Assembly: GCF_037963835.1 (NCBI RefSeq) | Contig: NZ_CP150145.1 | Span: 6,572,001 to 6,636,000 of the forward strand | Direction of reading: 5' to 3' | From: Paenibacillus sp. FSL H8-0332 | Lineage (GTDB): Bacteria > Bacillota > Bacilli > Paenibacillales > Paenibacillaceae | Length of the DNA stretch: 64,000 nucleotides | Part shown: positions 26,714-35,908 of the stretch, piece after piece | How positions within the stretch are numbered: position 1 is the first letter of the stretch | Layout: each line of letters begins with the position of its first letter | Notes under the pieces: model-generated | Told to the model about the DNA's origin: nothing | The model's database searches: none | What the model saw: the letters and a program-made list of their open reading frames with translations, nothing else | Translations under genes and position numbers: made by a program

Positions 26714-27505
26714 TCAGGCGAACAGCCCGCAGATCCAGCTCCAGATATTCTTCAAGAGCTCCCATACGAAGAACTTCACCTTCGGTGCCTCAGCAGCACC
26801 ACCCGTGTTTGCTTCCTTGTTAGCAGAATCCGAGAGACTGGATACTGCCCCTTGCGCTGTTCCATCCGCAGCCTTCACCTTCGCCCCGTCTCCCGAAGCC
26901 TTGGCCGAGACCTTAGCCGCATCCTTAGCCCCTGTTTTGGCAGCAGCCGGTTCCGCAGCCGCAGCATCCCCTGTACCTGCATCGATGAAGCAGAGCGGCG
27001 GAAACAGCACACACCACCAGTTCTGCCCTTTGCCTGCTCCAAGCGTGACCCGTACAGCCTCGTATTCTCCGGCAGGGTAGACCCGACCGCCATACATTTT
27101 GGTCGGAAAAGGAACCGTGCCCAGCTCCACCTGATAGCCGTATTCAATCCCGCGCTGTGCCAGCTCTCTGCCCACCAGCTCATTCAGCTCCGGCAGATGA
27201 TTACGGATCAGGGCGCGGGCCTGCTCCAGACTCTGCGGATCTTCCAGCCCGGCCACCCACTGATTGATCTGTTCCACTATCCGGTCACGAATCTGGCGCT
27301 TGACCAGCTGATCCCCGGTGCCGTCCGAATTCGCCAGAATACGCAAACGGATCGACTCCTGCGGGATGGATACCTCCGCTACGGCGGCATCGCTTTTTTG
27401 CCCTTCCCAGGCCATCATCAGAATCATAAAAAAACAAATTAAAATGGCAGTATACTTAAAGGTAATCCGCAAGGAATCCCCTTGTTCCAGCTTATAATCA
27501 TCCAT
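26714..27505 (-). CDS. spoIIR: Stage II sporulation protein R
   Basis: Forespore-secreted signal that triggers SpoIIGA to process pro-sigma-E in the mother cell. I start at the ATG at 27505 (GAGGGG 9 bases upstream), giving 263 residues; the longer frame has no SD. It has a membrane/signal segment at about residues 12-35, then the conserved domain from QESIRLRILANSDGTGDQ to GQNWWCVLFPPLCF. A long Ala/Lys-rich linker follows, and an amphipathic C-terminus. The sigma-F-like promoter just upstream supports the name. Confidence 0.94.
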   Translation of the reverse strand: MDDYKLEQGDSLRITFKYTAILICFFMILMMAWEGQKSDAAVAEVSIPQESIRLRILANSDGTGDQLVKRQIRDRIVEQINQWVAGLEDPQSLEQARALIRNHLPELNELVGRELAQRGIEYGYQVELGTVPFPTKMYGGRVYPAGEYEAVRVTLGAGKGQNWWCVLFPPLCFIDAGTGDAAAAEPAAAKTGAKDAAKVSAKASGDGAKVKAADGTAQGAVSSLSDSANKEANTGGAAEAPKVKFFVWELLKNIWSWICGLFA

Positions 27506-27543
27506 CTTCTGCAGCCCCTCTCCCTCTGAAACTCTTATGTTCC

Positions 27544-27573
27544 CAGTATGTCCAGGAATGAGAGACTGCAAAC
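27544..27573 (-). promoter_or_regulatory. Probable sigma-F promoter of spoIIR
   Basis: GGACATACTG (27553-27544, minus) matches GGnnAnAnTR completely. Fifteen bases upstream is GTTTG, a partial -35. It overlaps the region just before the stop of the upstream ftsW-type gene (stop at 27582). spoIIR is a sigma-F gene in B. subtilis. Confidence 0.55.
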
Positions 27574-27581
27574 CTAGTAAT

Positions 27582-28748
27582 CTATGATTTTAGCGGCAGC
27601 GGGAGATCTTCCTCCACATCCTGCCCGTAGAGCCTCACACTCATCGCAATCCCCATACAGGCCATATTAATCAGCAGCGAGGTCCCGCCGTAGCTAATGA
27701 ACGGCAGGGTAATACCGGTCAGCGGCATCAGTCCGGTCATCGCTCCGATATTCTCCAGAATCTGATACAGCAGCATTGCCACGATCCCGACAATCAGCAG
27801 CGGCCCGCCGCGGTCCCTGCATTCCAAGGCAATCACAATTAATCTGTGGATCAGGATAAAAAAGAGCATCAGCAGCGCCGCTGCGCCCAGGAAGCCGAAT
27901 TCTTCCCCAATCTGCACAAAAATCGATTCCGAATACAGATACGGCACACGGTTGCTTTGTACCGAGCTGCCCTGCAAATAACCTTCTCCATCCAGCCCGC
28001 CGGAACCAATTGCCGTCTGGGCATTTTTGGTCTGATAGCTCGCAGTGCTGCTGGCCAGCTCAGGTACCAGCCAAGGATCAAACCGTTTGATGAAATGTTC
28101 CTTGCCCAGACCCTTTTCGATGAAATGAACCATCTGCTCATGATAGTGAATATAGCTCAGAACGAAGCCCAGAATCATTCCGCCCGCAATAATCATCCCA
28201 ATCAGAGCATGGGAGAATTTAAGATTCCCGATCCACAAAAGCCCAAGCAGAATCACGATATAACTGAGCGCATTGCCCAGATCATTCTGGAGAATAACCA
28301 GCGCGAACGGCATTAACGCGATTAGGCTAAGCGGCACGACATCCCGCCAGAAGCGCAGCGGATTTCTTTTTTTGCGGACAAGCATGGTGGTCAGAAAAAT
28401 AATCAGAATCAGCTTGAACAGCTCCGCCGGCTGAATACTTAAATCTCCAATACCGATCCAGCCCTGGGCACCGTTCTTCACCTTGCCGATGAAGCTGACC
28501 GACAGCAGAATACCGATTCCGGCAATGTAAATATAGAGTCCATACCGCACCAGCAAGCGGTAATCGAACAGGGAGATCAGGATAAAAGCGATAAAACCCA
28601 GCGCATAATACTGCAGCATGGTGATATGCATACCATCCAGGCCGTCTCTCCCGTGAGTCACGCTGTAAATGGAGAAGATACAGATCCCCATCAGCACAAT
28701 CAGAATAAGCACAATGCTGCCGTCTATTCTTTTGATTCTCTGCAACAT
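27582..28748 (-). CDS. FtsW/RodA/SpoVE family glycosyltransferase, copy 1
   Basis: SEDS-family membrane protein polymerising lipid II into glycan strands with a partner class B PBP. Length is 388 residues with about ten membrane helices. The family signatures ILQNDLGNALSYIVILLGLLWIGN and the C-terminal MPLTGITLPFISYGGTSLLINM are intact. It is about two-thirds identical to the neighbouring copy at 28978-30171 and lies downstream of it, separated by a terminator. The RIKRIDG start and sequence favour RodA-like over FtsW. Which PBP it serves cannot be read from the context. Confidence 0.88.
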   Translation of the reverse strand: MLQRIKRIDGSIVLILIVLMGICIFSIYSVTHGRDGLDGMHITMLQYYALGFIAFILISLFDYRLLVRYGLYIYIAGIGILLSVSFIGKVKNGAQGWIGIGDLSIQPAELFKLILIIFLTTMLVRKKRNPLRFWRDVVPLSLIALMPFALVILQNDLGNALSYIVILLGLLWIGNLKFSHALIGMIIAGGMILGFVLSYIHYHEQMVHFIEKGLGKEHFIKRFDPWLVPELASSTASYQTKNAQTAIGSGGLDGEGYLQGSSVQSNRVPYLYSESIFVQIGEEFGFLGAAALLMLFFILIHRLIVIALECRDRGGPLLIVGIVAMLLYQILENIGAMTGLMPLTGITLPFISYGGTSLLINMACMGIAMSVRLYGQDVEEDLPLPLKS

Positions 28749-28911
28749 AAGGATATACCCCTCAACCTCTCCGGATTAGGAATCCGCCCGCTACACCCAG
28801 CCCAGGCTGCAATCCACTAATTTCCATTGTAATTCAATTGGGAGCTTTTATTCAAATTTTCTATTTCTGCATAGCTGACCCACTTCACCCGTCCTCTAAG
28901 CACGCCAGCCG

Positions 28912-28950
28912 CAAAAAAAATACCGGAACCCTTCGTAAACGAAGAATTCC
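28912..28950 (-). terminator. Terminator between the two ftsW/rodA-type genes
   Basis: Stem 28925-28935 with 28940-28950 (two wobble pairs) and loop TAAA. It is followed on the minus strand by a run of eight T residues, so the two paralogues can be expressed separately. Confidence 0.7.
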
Positions 28951-28977
28951 AGTGTGGATGAAGCTATTCTTAAGCGG

Positions 28978-30171
28978 TCAGCTTCTCTTGGCGGGAGCCG
29001 GGGAAGAATACAGTGCAGGACTTGGCAGATCCTCTTCCACATCTTGTCCATGCAAACGCACGCTCATGACAAGTCCTATGCTCGCCATATTGATCAGCAG
29101 TGAGGTTCCCCCGAAGCTGATGAACGGCAGCGTAATCCCGGTCAGCGGCATCAGACCCAGGAAAGCCCCGATATTCTCGAAAATCTGGTACAGCAGCATC
29201 GCCACCACCCCGACGATCAGGAACGGCCCGCCCCTATCCTTGCACTCCAGTGCAATTAGTATCATCCGGTGAATGAGGATAAAGTACAGCAGCAGCACCA
29301 GTGCCGAGCCGACAAAGCCGTATTCCTCCGCAATCTGCACAAAAATGGAGTCCGAATAGGTGTATGGTACACGGTCGGTCTGCACCGAGCTGCCCGTCAT
29401 GTAGCCTTCACCGCTCATTCCGCCGGAGGCGATGGCCATTTTGGCGTTCTTCGTATGGTAGATCGCCTTGGCCGTCGCCTTATCCGGCACCAGCCACGGG
29501 TCGAAGCGCTCGATCCAGTGCGAACGCTTGATATCTACCAGGAAATCCTTAATTTCATCATGATAATGAATATAGCTCATAATTCCGGCAGCCGCAGAGC
29601 CGCCTATAACCAGCAGTCCGATCAGCGCATGGGTAAACTTAATATTGCCGATCCACAGGAGACCGATCAGAATAACGATGTACGAGAGCGCATTGCCGAG
29701 GTCATTCTGGCTGATTACGATGACAAACGGCATGAGACTGAATAATCCCAGCGGAACCACATCACGCCAGAACAGCAGCTTATTTTTATTTTTGCGTACA
29801 AGCACAGCTGCCAGGAACAGAATCAGAATCAGCTTGAACAGCTCAGCCGGCTGAAGACTGAAGCTGTTGCCGAACTTGATCCATCCCTGTGCACCGTTCT
29901 GCTCTGTGCCGACGAAGCTGACCAGAATCAGAATGCCAATCCCCGTGATGTACACATATAACGCATATTTTACAAGCAGGCGATAATCCACGAATGTCAG
30001 CCCGATAAAGGCAATAAAGCCCACGATATAGAATTTGATCATCTTAATATGTGAGCCGTCCAGCCTGTCGCGCCCGTGGGTCACACTGTATATGGAGAAA
30101 ATGCTGACCACCATCAGCAGCACAAGAATCACCAGGATGACGCCATCAATCTTCTTAATCTTCTGAAGCAT
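28978..30171 (-). CDS. FtsW/RodA/SpoVE family glycosyltransferase, copy 2
   Basis: Paralogue of the 27582-28748 product, 397 residues, same ten-helix layout. It has ISQNDLGNALSYIVILIGLLWIGN and MPLTGITLPFISFGGTSLLINM, where the other copy has Tyr for Phe. It ends in a charged tail containing the same DVEEDLP sequence. AAGGAG lies 7 bases before the ATG. The nearly colinear sequences point to a tandem duplication followed by divergence. Confidence 0.88.
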   Translation of the reverse strand: MLQKIKKIDGVILVILVLLMVVSIFSIYSVTHGRDRLDGSHIKMIKFYIVGFIAFIGLTFVDYRLLVKYALYVYITGIGILILVSFVGTEQNGAQGWIKFGNSFSLQPAELFKLILILFLAAVLVRKNKNKLLFWRDVVPLGLFSLMPFVIVISQNDLGNALSYIVILIGLLWIGNIKFTHALIGLLVIGGSAAAGIMSYIHYHDEIKDFLVDIKRSHWIERFDPWLVPDKATAKAIYHTKNAKMAIASGGMSGEGYMTGSSVQTDRVPYTYSDSIFVQIAEEYGFVGSALVLLLYFILIHRMILIALECKDRGGPFLIVGVVAMLLYQIFENIGAFLGLMPLTGITLPFISFGGTSLLINMASIGLVMSVRLHGQDVEEDLPSPALYSSPAPAKRS

Positions 30172-30346
30172 ATTCTGTCTCCTTACTCAGTACTGGTTCT
30201 TCCCGTTCTTGTCCCCCGGCAGCAGCCCAGGCAGAAGTTCCGTCATGTCTATTGTAAAGGAAGCGGCCGCCTAAATACAATTTACCAAGGATTGGCGTTC
30301 TTCTGCTTCGCCTGGAGGAGGAGATTGTGCTGTGTGTATGCTCCAA
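30155..30346 (-). CDS. Doubtful small ORF between prmC and an ftsW/rodA-type gene
   Basis: A 63-codon frame from a TTG at 30346 (AGAGG close upstream) that overlaps the start of the next gene by 17 bases. The product is basic at first and then acidic, without membrane segments or a recognised domain. It fills the only gap in this stretch, but the start is weak. It may be noise. Confidence 0.2.
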   Translation of the reverse strand: MEHTHSTISSSRRSRRTPILGKLYLGGRFLYNRHDGTSAWAAAGGQEREEPVLSKETEYASED

Positions 30347-30352
30347 TGTCCT

Positions 30353-31438
30353 CTAGCGTGCAATCCCGAGCACATGCCGGGGAATCCCGGCGAGATCATC
30401 GATGGTGATGATCTCGTCCCAATGTCCGGCTGCCCGCAGCAGTCCGGCTACCTGCTCGGCCTGCCCTTGGCCGAGCTCAAAGCCGACCAGGCGCGGCGGA
30501 GCCGGGAGCAGCGGCAGCTGCTCCATCATGCGGCGGTACGGGTCCAGCCCGTCCCCGCCGCCGTCCAGTGCCGTGCGCGGCTCATGATCGCGCACCTCGC
30601 GCTGCAGCCCGGCGATGTCGCCGCCGGGGATGTACGGCGGGTTGGAGACGAGGATATCCGTCTCCAGCCCCGCGAACGGCTCGAGCAGATCGCCGAGCCG
30701 CAGGTCCACCGCCGTGCCGTGCCGCTGCGCATTGCGCCGGGCTACGGCCAGCGCGCCGGGCGAGATGTCGCCGGCGCAGACCCGCCACGCCGGCGCTTCC
30801 GCCGCCAGCGTGACGGAGATAGCTCCGCTGCCGGCGCCGATATCGACGGCGGTCAGCGGCCGTGCGGCGCCAGCGAAGCCCGCGCCGCTCTCCCGGCGGG
30901 CGGCGCTGCGGCCCGCCGCGCTGTGGGCGGCGGCTTCATCCGCAGCCGCCATACCTTCCGGTGCGGCCTCGCCCCGCACCGCCCCAGCCTCACCGCCCGC
31001 AGCTGTCCACTGCTCGTCTCCTTCAGCTTCCGGTGCGGCCTCGCCCCTCACCGCCACCAGCCCGTCCGGCCACAGCTCCGCGCCGTACTTCAGAATCGCC
31101 TCGACGAGCAGCTCCGTCTCCGGGCGCGGGATCAGCACATCGGGCGTGACCTCGAAGGCCCGGCCGTAAAACTCCTGCTCCCGGGTGATGTATTGCACCG
31201 GTTCTCCCGCCGCCCGGCGGGTCACCAGCGCTTCCCAATCGGCCTTGCGCGCCAGCGGGAACGGATCAGCCAGCGCCATATAATAAGCCGCCCCGGACAA
31301 GCCCAGCACATGCTCCAGCAGAAGCTGGCTGCTGCGCTGCGGCTCATTGCATCCGTTCCCGGCCAAAAAAGAAGAAGCCTCCGCAAAGGCTTCCCGGATG
31401 CTTTGCAATTCCGACATGACGTAAGAGTCGTGTTTCAA
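30353..31438 (-). CDS. prmC: Release factor glutamine methyltransferase PrmC (HemK)
   Basis: SAM-dependent enzyme methylating the Gln of the GGQ motif in RF1 and RF2. The N-terminal helical domain is followed by the Rossmann fold with VDIGAGSGAISVTLA and the catalytic NPPY (VSNPPYIPGG near residue 265). The protein is 361 residues against a usual 275-290. The excess is an Ala/Glu-rich insertion at about residues 120-193, placed just before the SAM motif, with AVRGEAAPE present twice. The TTG start is 9 bases from AGGAG and 4 bases after the prfA stop, so the substrate gene and modifier gene are coupled. Confidence 0.93.
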   Translation of the reverse strand: MKHDSYVMSELQSIREAFAEASSFLAGNGCNEPQRSSQLLLEHVLGLSGAAYYMALADPFPLARKADWEALVTRRAAGEPVQYITREQEFYGRAFEVTPDVLIPRPETELLVEAILKYGAELWPDGLVAVRGEAAPEAEGDEQWTAAGGEAGAVRGEAAPEGMAAADEAAAHSAAGRSAARRESGAGFAGAARPLTAVDIGAGSGAISVTLAAEAPAWRVCAGDISPGALAVARRNAQRHGTAVDLRLGDLLEPFAGLETDILVSNPPYIPGGDIAGLQREVRDHEPRTALDGGGDGLDPYRRMMEQLPLLPAPPRLVGFELGQGQAEQVAGLLRAAGHWDEIITIDDLAGIPRHVLGIAR

Positions 31439-31442
31439 AGCA

Positions 31443-32510
31443 TTATTCTCCTTTTTCCATCAATTCTGCTTGTTCCGCAATCGACAGTGCCGAGATGATC
31501 TCGGTAATATCCCCGTTCATCACCTGATCCAAACGGTGGAGGGTTAAGCCGATCCGGTGATCTGTCACACGGCTTTGCGGGAAGTTGTAAGTACGGATAC
31601 GCTCACTGCGGTCACCGGTCCCCACCTTGCTTTTGCGTTCTCCGGAATACTTCGCTTCCTCTTCCTGACGCTTCAAATCCGAGATCCGGGTACGCAGCAC
31701 CTTCAGCGCCTTATCCTTGTTGGAGTTCTGGGACTTGCCGTCCTGGCAGGTAGCCACGATCCCCGTAGGTACATGGGTTACACGTACTGCTGATTTAGTC
31801 GTGTTAACGGACTGTCCGCCCGCGCCGCTCGAACAGAAGGTATCGACACGGATATCCTTGTCATGAATCTCAATTTCAAAATCTTCCGCTTCCGGCATTA
31901 CGGCCACGGTAGAGGTAGACGTATGGATACGTCCGCCGGATTCTGTGGTAGGTATGCGCTGCACACGGTGTGCGCCGCTTTCAAATTTCATTTTGCTGTA
32001 AGCACCGCGCCCGTTGATCAGGAAAATCACTTCCTTGAAGCCGCCGAGATCGTTCGTGTTCACATCCATCAGCTCCACGCGCCAGCCCTGGGTATCGGCA
32101 TAACGGGTATACATCCGGTACAGGTCAGAGGCGAACAAGGCTGCTTCGTCCCCGCCGGCTGCGCCGCGGATTTCCACGATTACGTTCTTGTCATCATTAG
32201 GGTCTTTAGGCAGCAGGAGCAGACGGATTTTCTCCTCCAGATGGGCCTGCCGCTCGGACAGCTCATCGATCTCCATCTTGACCATTTCTTTCATTTCATC
32301 ATCAAGCTTCTCGGCCTGCATCATCTTCGCGGCTTCAAGCTCTTCCATTACGTTCTTATATTCGCTATACGCCTCGAAGGCGGGCTGCAAGTCGGATTGT
32401 TCTTTGGAATAGTCCCTCAGTTTCTTACTGTCGCTTGCAACATCCGGGTCACATAGCAGTTCACTGAGTTTCTCATAGCGGTCCGCCAGGGATTGCAATC
32501 GGTCCAACAA
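31443..32510 (-). CDS. prfA: Peptide chain release factor 1
   Basis: Recognises UAA and UAG stop codons and triggers peptide release. Length is 355 residues. The anticodon-like motif region reads PTTESGGRIHTST (family PxT). The catalytic GGQ is in SSGAGGQSVNTTKSAVR near residue 233. The start is a TTG behind GAGAGGTG; two TTG codons are adjacent, so the first residue is uncertain by one. It is followed directly by prmC. Confidence 0.97.
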   Translation of the reverse strand: MLDRLQSLADRYEKLSELLCDPDVASDSKKLRDYSKEQSDLQPAFEAYSEYKNVMEELEAAKMMQAEKLDDEMKEMVKMEIDELSERQAHLEEKIRLLLLPKDPNDDKNVIVEIRGAAGGDEAALFASDLYRMYTRYADTQGWRVELMDVNTNDLGGFKEVIFLINGRGAYSKMKFESGAHRVQRIPTTESGGRIHTSTSTVAVMPEAEDFEIEIHDKDIRVDTFCSSGAGGQSVNTTKSAVRVTHVPTGIVATCQDGKSQNSNKDKALKVLRTRISDLKRQEEEAKYSGERKSKVGTGDRSERIRTYNFPQSRVTDHRIGLTLHRLDQVMNGDITEIISALSIAEQAELMEKGE

Positions 32511-32798
32511 GGGAATTCACCTCTCCTGATTCAAATTCTTCATTCAATATTACTTTAAATTGTTAGCACAACGGAAATAGATATACGACTTTATATTATA
32601 CCACCACAAGCCTCAATTGGCTACAGTACATGCGGCGGGGACGGGGAGAAATCTTTTGATACGAAACTGCATGATCTTATGATGTTGAACCTCCAGCCAG
32701 CTTATGCGCCGGCACCGGGTCCGAATGACACAAAGAAACCATCCAGCAAGCAAATACCTCTACTCCTGAATGGCCTCTCTATAACAAGCGAAAAGTAT

Positions 32799-33899
32799 CT
32801 ATACGTTGAACCGGAAATGCATAACGTCGCCGTCCTGCACCAGATATTCCTTGCCTTCCAGACGCAGCTGCCCGCGTTCCTTGGCGCCGTTCATTGAACC
32901 TGCCGCTACCAGATCGGTGTAGGCTACAACCTCCGCCCGGATAAATCCGCGCTCGAAGTCCGTATGAATCACGCCCGCCGCTCCAGGAGCCTTCGTTCCC
33001 TTACGGATGGTCCAGGCACGAACCTCTTGAACGCCCGCAGTAAAATAAGTGTACAGGCCCAGCAGCTTATAAGCCGCTTTGATCAGGCGGTTAAGCCCGG
33101 ATTCCTGCAGACCCAGCTCTTCAAGGAACATCTCCTTGTCTTCGCCTTCCAGCTCTGCAATCTCCGCTTCCACCTTGGCACTGATCGGCACGACTTCAGC
33201 ATTCTCGGCGGCTGCGAATTCGCGGACCTGCTTCACATAAGGATTCTCCTCGGCAGACGCCACTTCATCCTCGCCCACATTCGCCGCATACAGCACCGGC
33301 TTCAGGGTGAGCAGGTGAAGATCACGCACGATCTGGCGCTCATCCTCAGACAACTCCAGGCTGCGTGCAGGCTGGTCCTGATACAGGGCTTCCTTCACGC
33401 GCTCCAGTACTTCTACTTCCTGGGCGTATTTCTTGTCGCCGCCCTTGATATTTTTGCGGGAACGCTCAATCCGCTTCTCCACGCTCTCCAGGTCAGCCAG
33501 AATCAGCTCCAGGTTAATCGTCTGGATGTCGCTGATCGGATTCACCTTGCCGTCCACATGGGTTACATTCTCATCGACGAAGCAGCGCACCACATGAACA
33601 ATGGCATCCACCTCGCGGATATGAGCCAAGAACTTGTTGCCCAGGCCTTCGCCCTTGCTCGCGCCGCGCACCAGTCCGGCAATATCGACGAATTCAAAAG
33701 CGGTCGGAACCGTCTTGTTCGGCTGAACCAGCTCCACCAGTTTATCCAGACGTTCGTCCGGTACTTCTACAACCCCGACGTTCGGGTCGATGGTGCAGAA
33801 CGGATAGTTGGCGGATTCTGCGCCCGCTTGTGTGATTGCATTGAATAATGTCGATTTGCCCACGTTGGGAAGTCCAACGATACCTGCTTTCAAAGCCAT
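32799..33899 (-). CDS. ychF: Redox-regulated ATPase YchF (Obg family)
   Basis: Universally conserved Obg-family P-loop protein that binds ATP rather than GTP and associates with ribosomes. Length is 366 residues. The G1 motif GLPNVGKSTLFNAIT is at residues 8-22, DIAGLVRGASKGEGLGN forms G3, and a TGS domain (WTIRKGTKAPGAAGVIHTDFERGFIRAEV) is C-terminal. AGGAG precedes the ATG. The 32511-32798 gap downstream to prfA shows nothing identifiable. Confidence 0.95.
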   Translation of the reverse strand: MALKAGIVGLPNVGKSTLFNAITQAGAESANYPFCTIDPNVGVVEVPDERLDKLVELVQPNKTVPTAFEFVDIAGLVRGASKGEGLGNKFLAHIREVDAIVHVVRCFVDENVTHVDGKVNPISDIQTINLELILADLESVEKRIERSRKNIKGGDKKYAQEVEVLERVKEALYQDQPARSLELSEDERQIVRDLHLLTLKPVLYAANVGEDEVASAEENPYVKQVREFAAAENAEVVPISAKVEAEIAELEGEDKEMFLEELGLQESGLNRLIKAAYKLLGLYTYFTAGVQEVRAWTIRKGTKAPGAAGVIHTDFERGFIRAEVVAYTDLVAAGSMNGAKERGQLRLEGKEYLVQDGDVMHFRFNV

Positions 33900-34014
33900 T
33901 TATATGACAACTCCTATTTTCGGTTGGTTTGATCACCGCATGAATTACCGAACTGATCTCAAACCATTATATATTAGAACAAATTCTCCAGCAACAGCAG
34001 ATGTCAAGGGGACT

Positions 34015-34038
34015 GCAAAATAACCCCACAAAGTGAGG
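34015..34038 (-). terminator. Terminator-like hairpin after the GNAT gene
   Basis: CCCCAC-AAA-GTGAGG stem with one mismatch, followed on the minus strand by TTATTTTG. It lies about 100 bases after the GNAT stop and may end the carotenoid transcript. The region 34015-34135 has the look of a Paenibacillus dispersed intergenic sequence, but only one copy is present here. Confidence 0.45.
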
Positions 34039-34135
34039 CTTTAGCTTAGAGGCGATACATACACAGGTACTTCGGGGGACCCAGAAACATCTGTTTTCAA
34101 AAAGACCCCACGCGCAGAGCCTTCATCCTGGTGCT

Positions 34136-34606
34136 CTATAGCATTTTGGACATTGTAATATCTGTGACTATGAAGCCCATTTTCTTGTACAGCTTAAAAG
34201 CACGGTCATTCTGCCCGAAAACATGCAGTCCGATCTTCGTCACCTTCATCTTCCGGGCTTCTTCATCCAGCAGGGTCAGGGCCCGTGTACCGTAGCCTTT
34301 GCCCTGGAAGGGCTCGAATATATAAATATCATAAATAAAGGCCTCCCGTACACCGCGGCTCTCATTCACGTTGAACCAGATATACCCGGCTTGGGTCTGT
34401 GTCTCAGCCTCAACTATAGAATAGAGGTAAGCCCCCTCTGTGTGTAACCCTTTGGGCAGAAACCGCGTCATCGCTTCCTGGGATAATTTCATCGCGGTCT
34501 CCGCGTCCCAGGCTCCGGTCTTGATTTTGTCTTCCGCGTAATCACGGGTGGATTGCTTCATAAAAAATTGAAATGTCGATTCGTCCATTTGAACCAGTGT
34601 AATCAT
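34136..34606 (-). CDS. GNAT family N-acetyltransferase
   Basis: A 156-residue acetyltransferase of unknown substrate. The acetyl-CoA motif A is visible as IYIFEPFQGKGYGTRALTLLDEEARK (Q/R-x-x-G-x-G/A type), then NDRAFKLYKKMGFIV near the C-terminus. I start at the ATG at 34606, 9 bases from AAGGAAGGG; longer frames run into the isomerase gene without an SD. It is the last gene after the isopentenyl-diphosphate isomerase, 40 bases away, so it is probably cotranscribed. Its role in pigment synthesis, if any, is unknown. Confidence 0.85.
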   Translation of the reverse strand: MITLVQMDESTFQFFMKQSTRDYAEDKIKTGAWDAETAMKLSQEAMTRFLPKGLHTEGAYLYSIVEAETQTQAGYIWFNVNESRGVREAFIYDIYIFEPFQGKGYGTRALTLLDEEARKMKVTKIGLHVFGQNDRAFKLYKKMGFIVTDITMSKML

Positions 34607-34646
34607 TGAGTTTAGCCCTTCCTTCGCCATGTTAAAATCGTCTCGC

Positions 34647-35792
34647 CTATCGCCGGACAAGCCGCGGCGTTCCCCGCAGCGCTGCAAGGTCCGGCGCGCC
34701 GATGCCGAACATCACTGTCCGCAGCTCCAGCTCTACCTGGGCCAGCGCCTGATCCAGCGCCTCCTCGGAGCTGACGGCCGGACCCAGCAGCCCGCGTCCG
34801 AAGCCCGCCAGGTCAGCGCCAAGGGCCAGCGCCTTGGCGGCATCGACTCCGTGCTTCAGCCCGCCGCTGCCGATCAGCGCGCCGCGCGGGGAGACCGCGC
34901 GGACCTCGGCGATGCACTCCGCCGTGGGAATGCCCCAGTCGGCGAAGGCCTCCGCTGCCGCACGCCGCACCGGATCGATGCTGCGGAACTTCTCTACTTG
35001 GCTCCACGAAGTGCCGCCAGCTCCGGCAACATCAATGAAGGCAGCGCCAGCCTGATATAGCCGGGCGGCCGTATCGCCATCAATCCCCCAGCCGACCTCC
35101 TTGATCCCCACCGGGATCTCAAGACTCCGGCATAATGCCTCTATCCGCTTCAGTAAGGAACCGAAGCCGGTGTCACCCTCGGGCTGGAATACTTCCTGCA
35201 GCCCGTTCAGATGGAGAACCAGCCAGTCCGCTCCGGCAATGTCAACCGCCCGGCGGCATTCCTCTACCCCGAAGCCGTAGGCGAGCTGCACGGCTCCGAC
35301 ATTCGCAATGACCGGAATCGTGGGTGCGTTGGCCCGCACATGGAAGGTTTCCGCAAGCTCAGCGCGTTCTACAGCCGCGCGCACCGAGCCGACTCCAAGC
35401 GCCCAGCCCCGGCGCTCCGCCGCTTCGGCCAGCCGCTCATTAATCTTGCCTGTAGCCGCGCTTCCCCCGGTCATGGAGCTGATCAGCAGCGGGGTACGCA
35501 GCGTACGGCCCAAGAATTCAGCATTCAGTGAGATTGTATCATAATCCAGCTCCGGCAGCGCATTATGACGGAACCGGTAGTGCTCGAACCCGGTTGTAAT
35601 TCCGCTGCCAGCCACATCTTCATTCAGGCAGAGCCGCACATGCTCAAGCTTCCGTTCTCCGGTTCTGGAGTCGGGCAGCAGAGATTTATGTCCGGCAATA
35701 CCTGAGCCTGCTGCCTGCTGCCCTGGCTGGGACCCTGCGCCTGAGTGCTCCACTGCGCTCTGCGGCACACCGTTTCGCGGCATATCATTCAT
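34647..35792 (-). CDS. fni: Type 2 isopentenyl-diphosphate delta-isomerase
   Basis: FMN- and NAD(P)H-dependent isomerase interconverting IPP and DMAPP, the C5 units for carotenoid synthesis. I start at the ATG at 35792 behind GGAGGA, giving 381 residues; the long open frame upstream overlaps the desaturase gene and lacks an SD. FMN-binding stretches include LISSMTGGS, the central VKEVGWGIDGDTAARL and GSGGLKHGVDAAKALALGA. A non-conserved N-terminal extension of about 30 residues precedes the core. It closes the carotenoid gene set and supplies its precursor. Confidence 0.93.
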   Translation of the reverse strand: MNDMPRNGVPQSAVEHSGAGSQPGQQAAGSGIAGHKSLLPDSRTGERKLEHVRLCLNEDVAGSGITTGFEHYRFRHNALPELDYDTISLNAEFLGRTLRTPLLISSMTGGSAATGKINERLAEAAERRGWALGVGSVRAAVERAELAETFHVRANAPTIPVIANVGAVQLAYGFGVEECRRAVDIAGADWLVLHLNGLQEVFQPEGDTGFGSLLKRIEALCRSLEIPVGIKEVGWGIDGDTAARLYQAGAAFIDVAGAGGTSWSQVEKFRSIDPVRRAAAEAFADWGIPTAECIAEVRAVSPRGALIGSGGLKHGVDAAKALALGADLAGFGRGLLGPAVSSEEALDQALAQVELELRTVMFGIGAPDLAALRGTPRLVRR

Positions 35793-35908
35793 GCTGTCTT
35801 CCTCCGTTTCTGCTTTACTTATCTCAAAATATATCCGGCCCCACAAGTACATTTCATTATAGCACAACCCCGCTCGGCAACTGAACGCGCTGGCGGGGTC
35901 CTCTCTCT

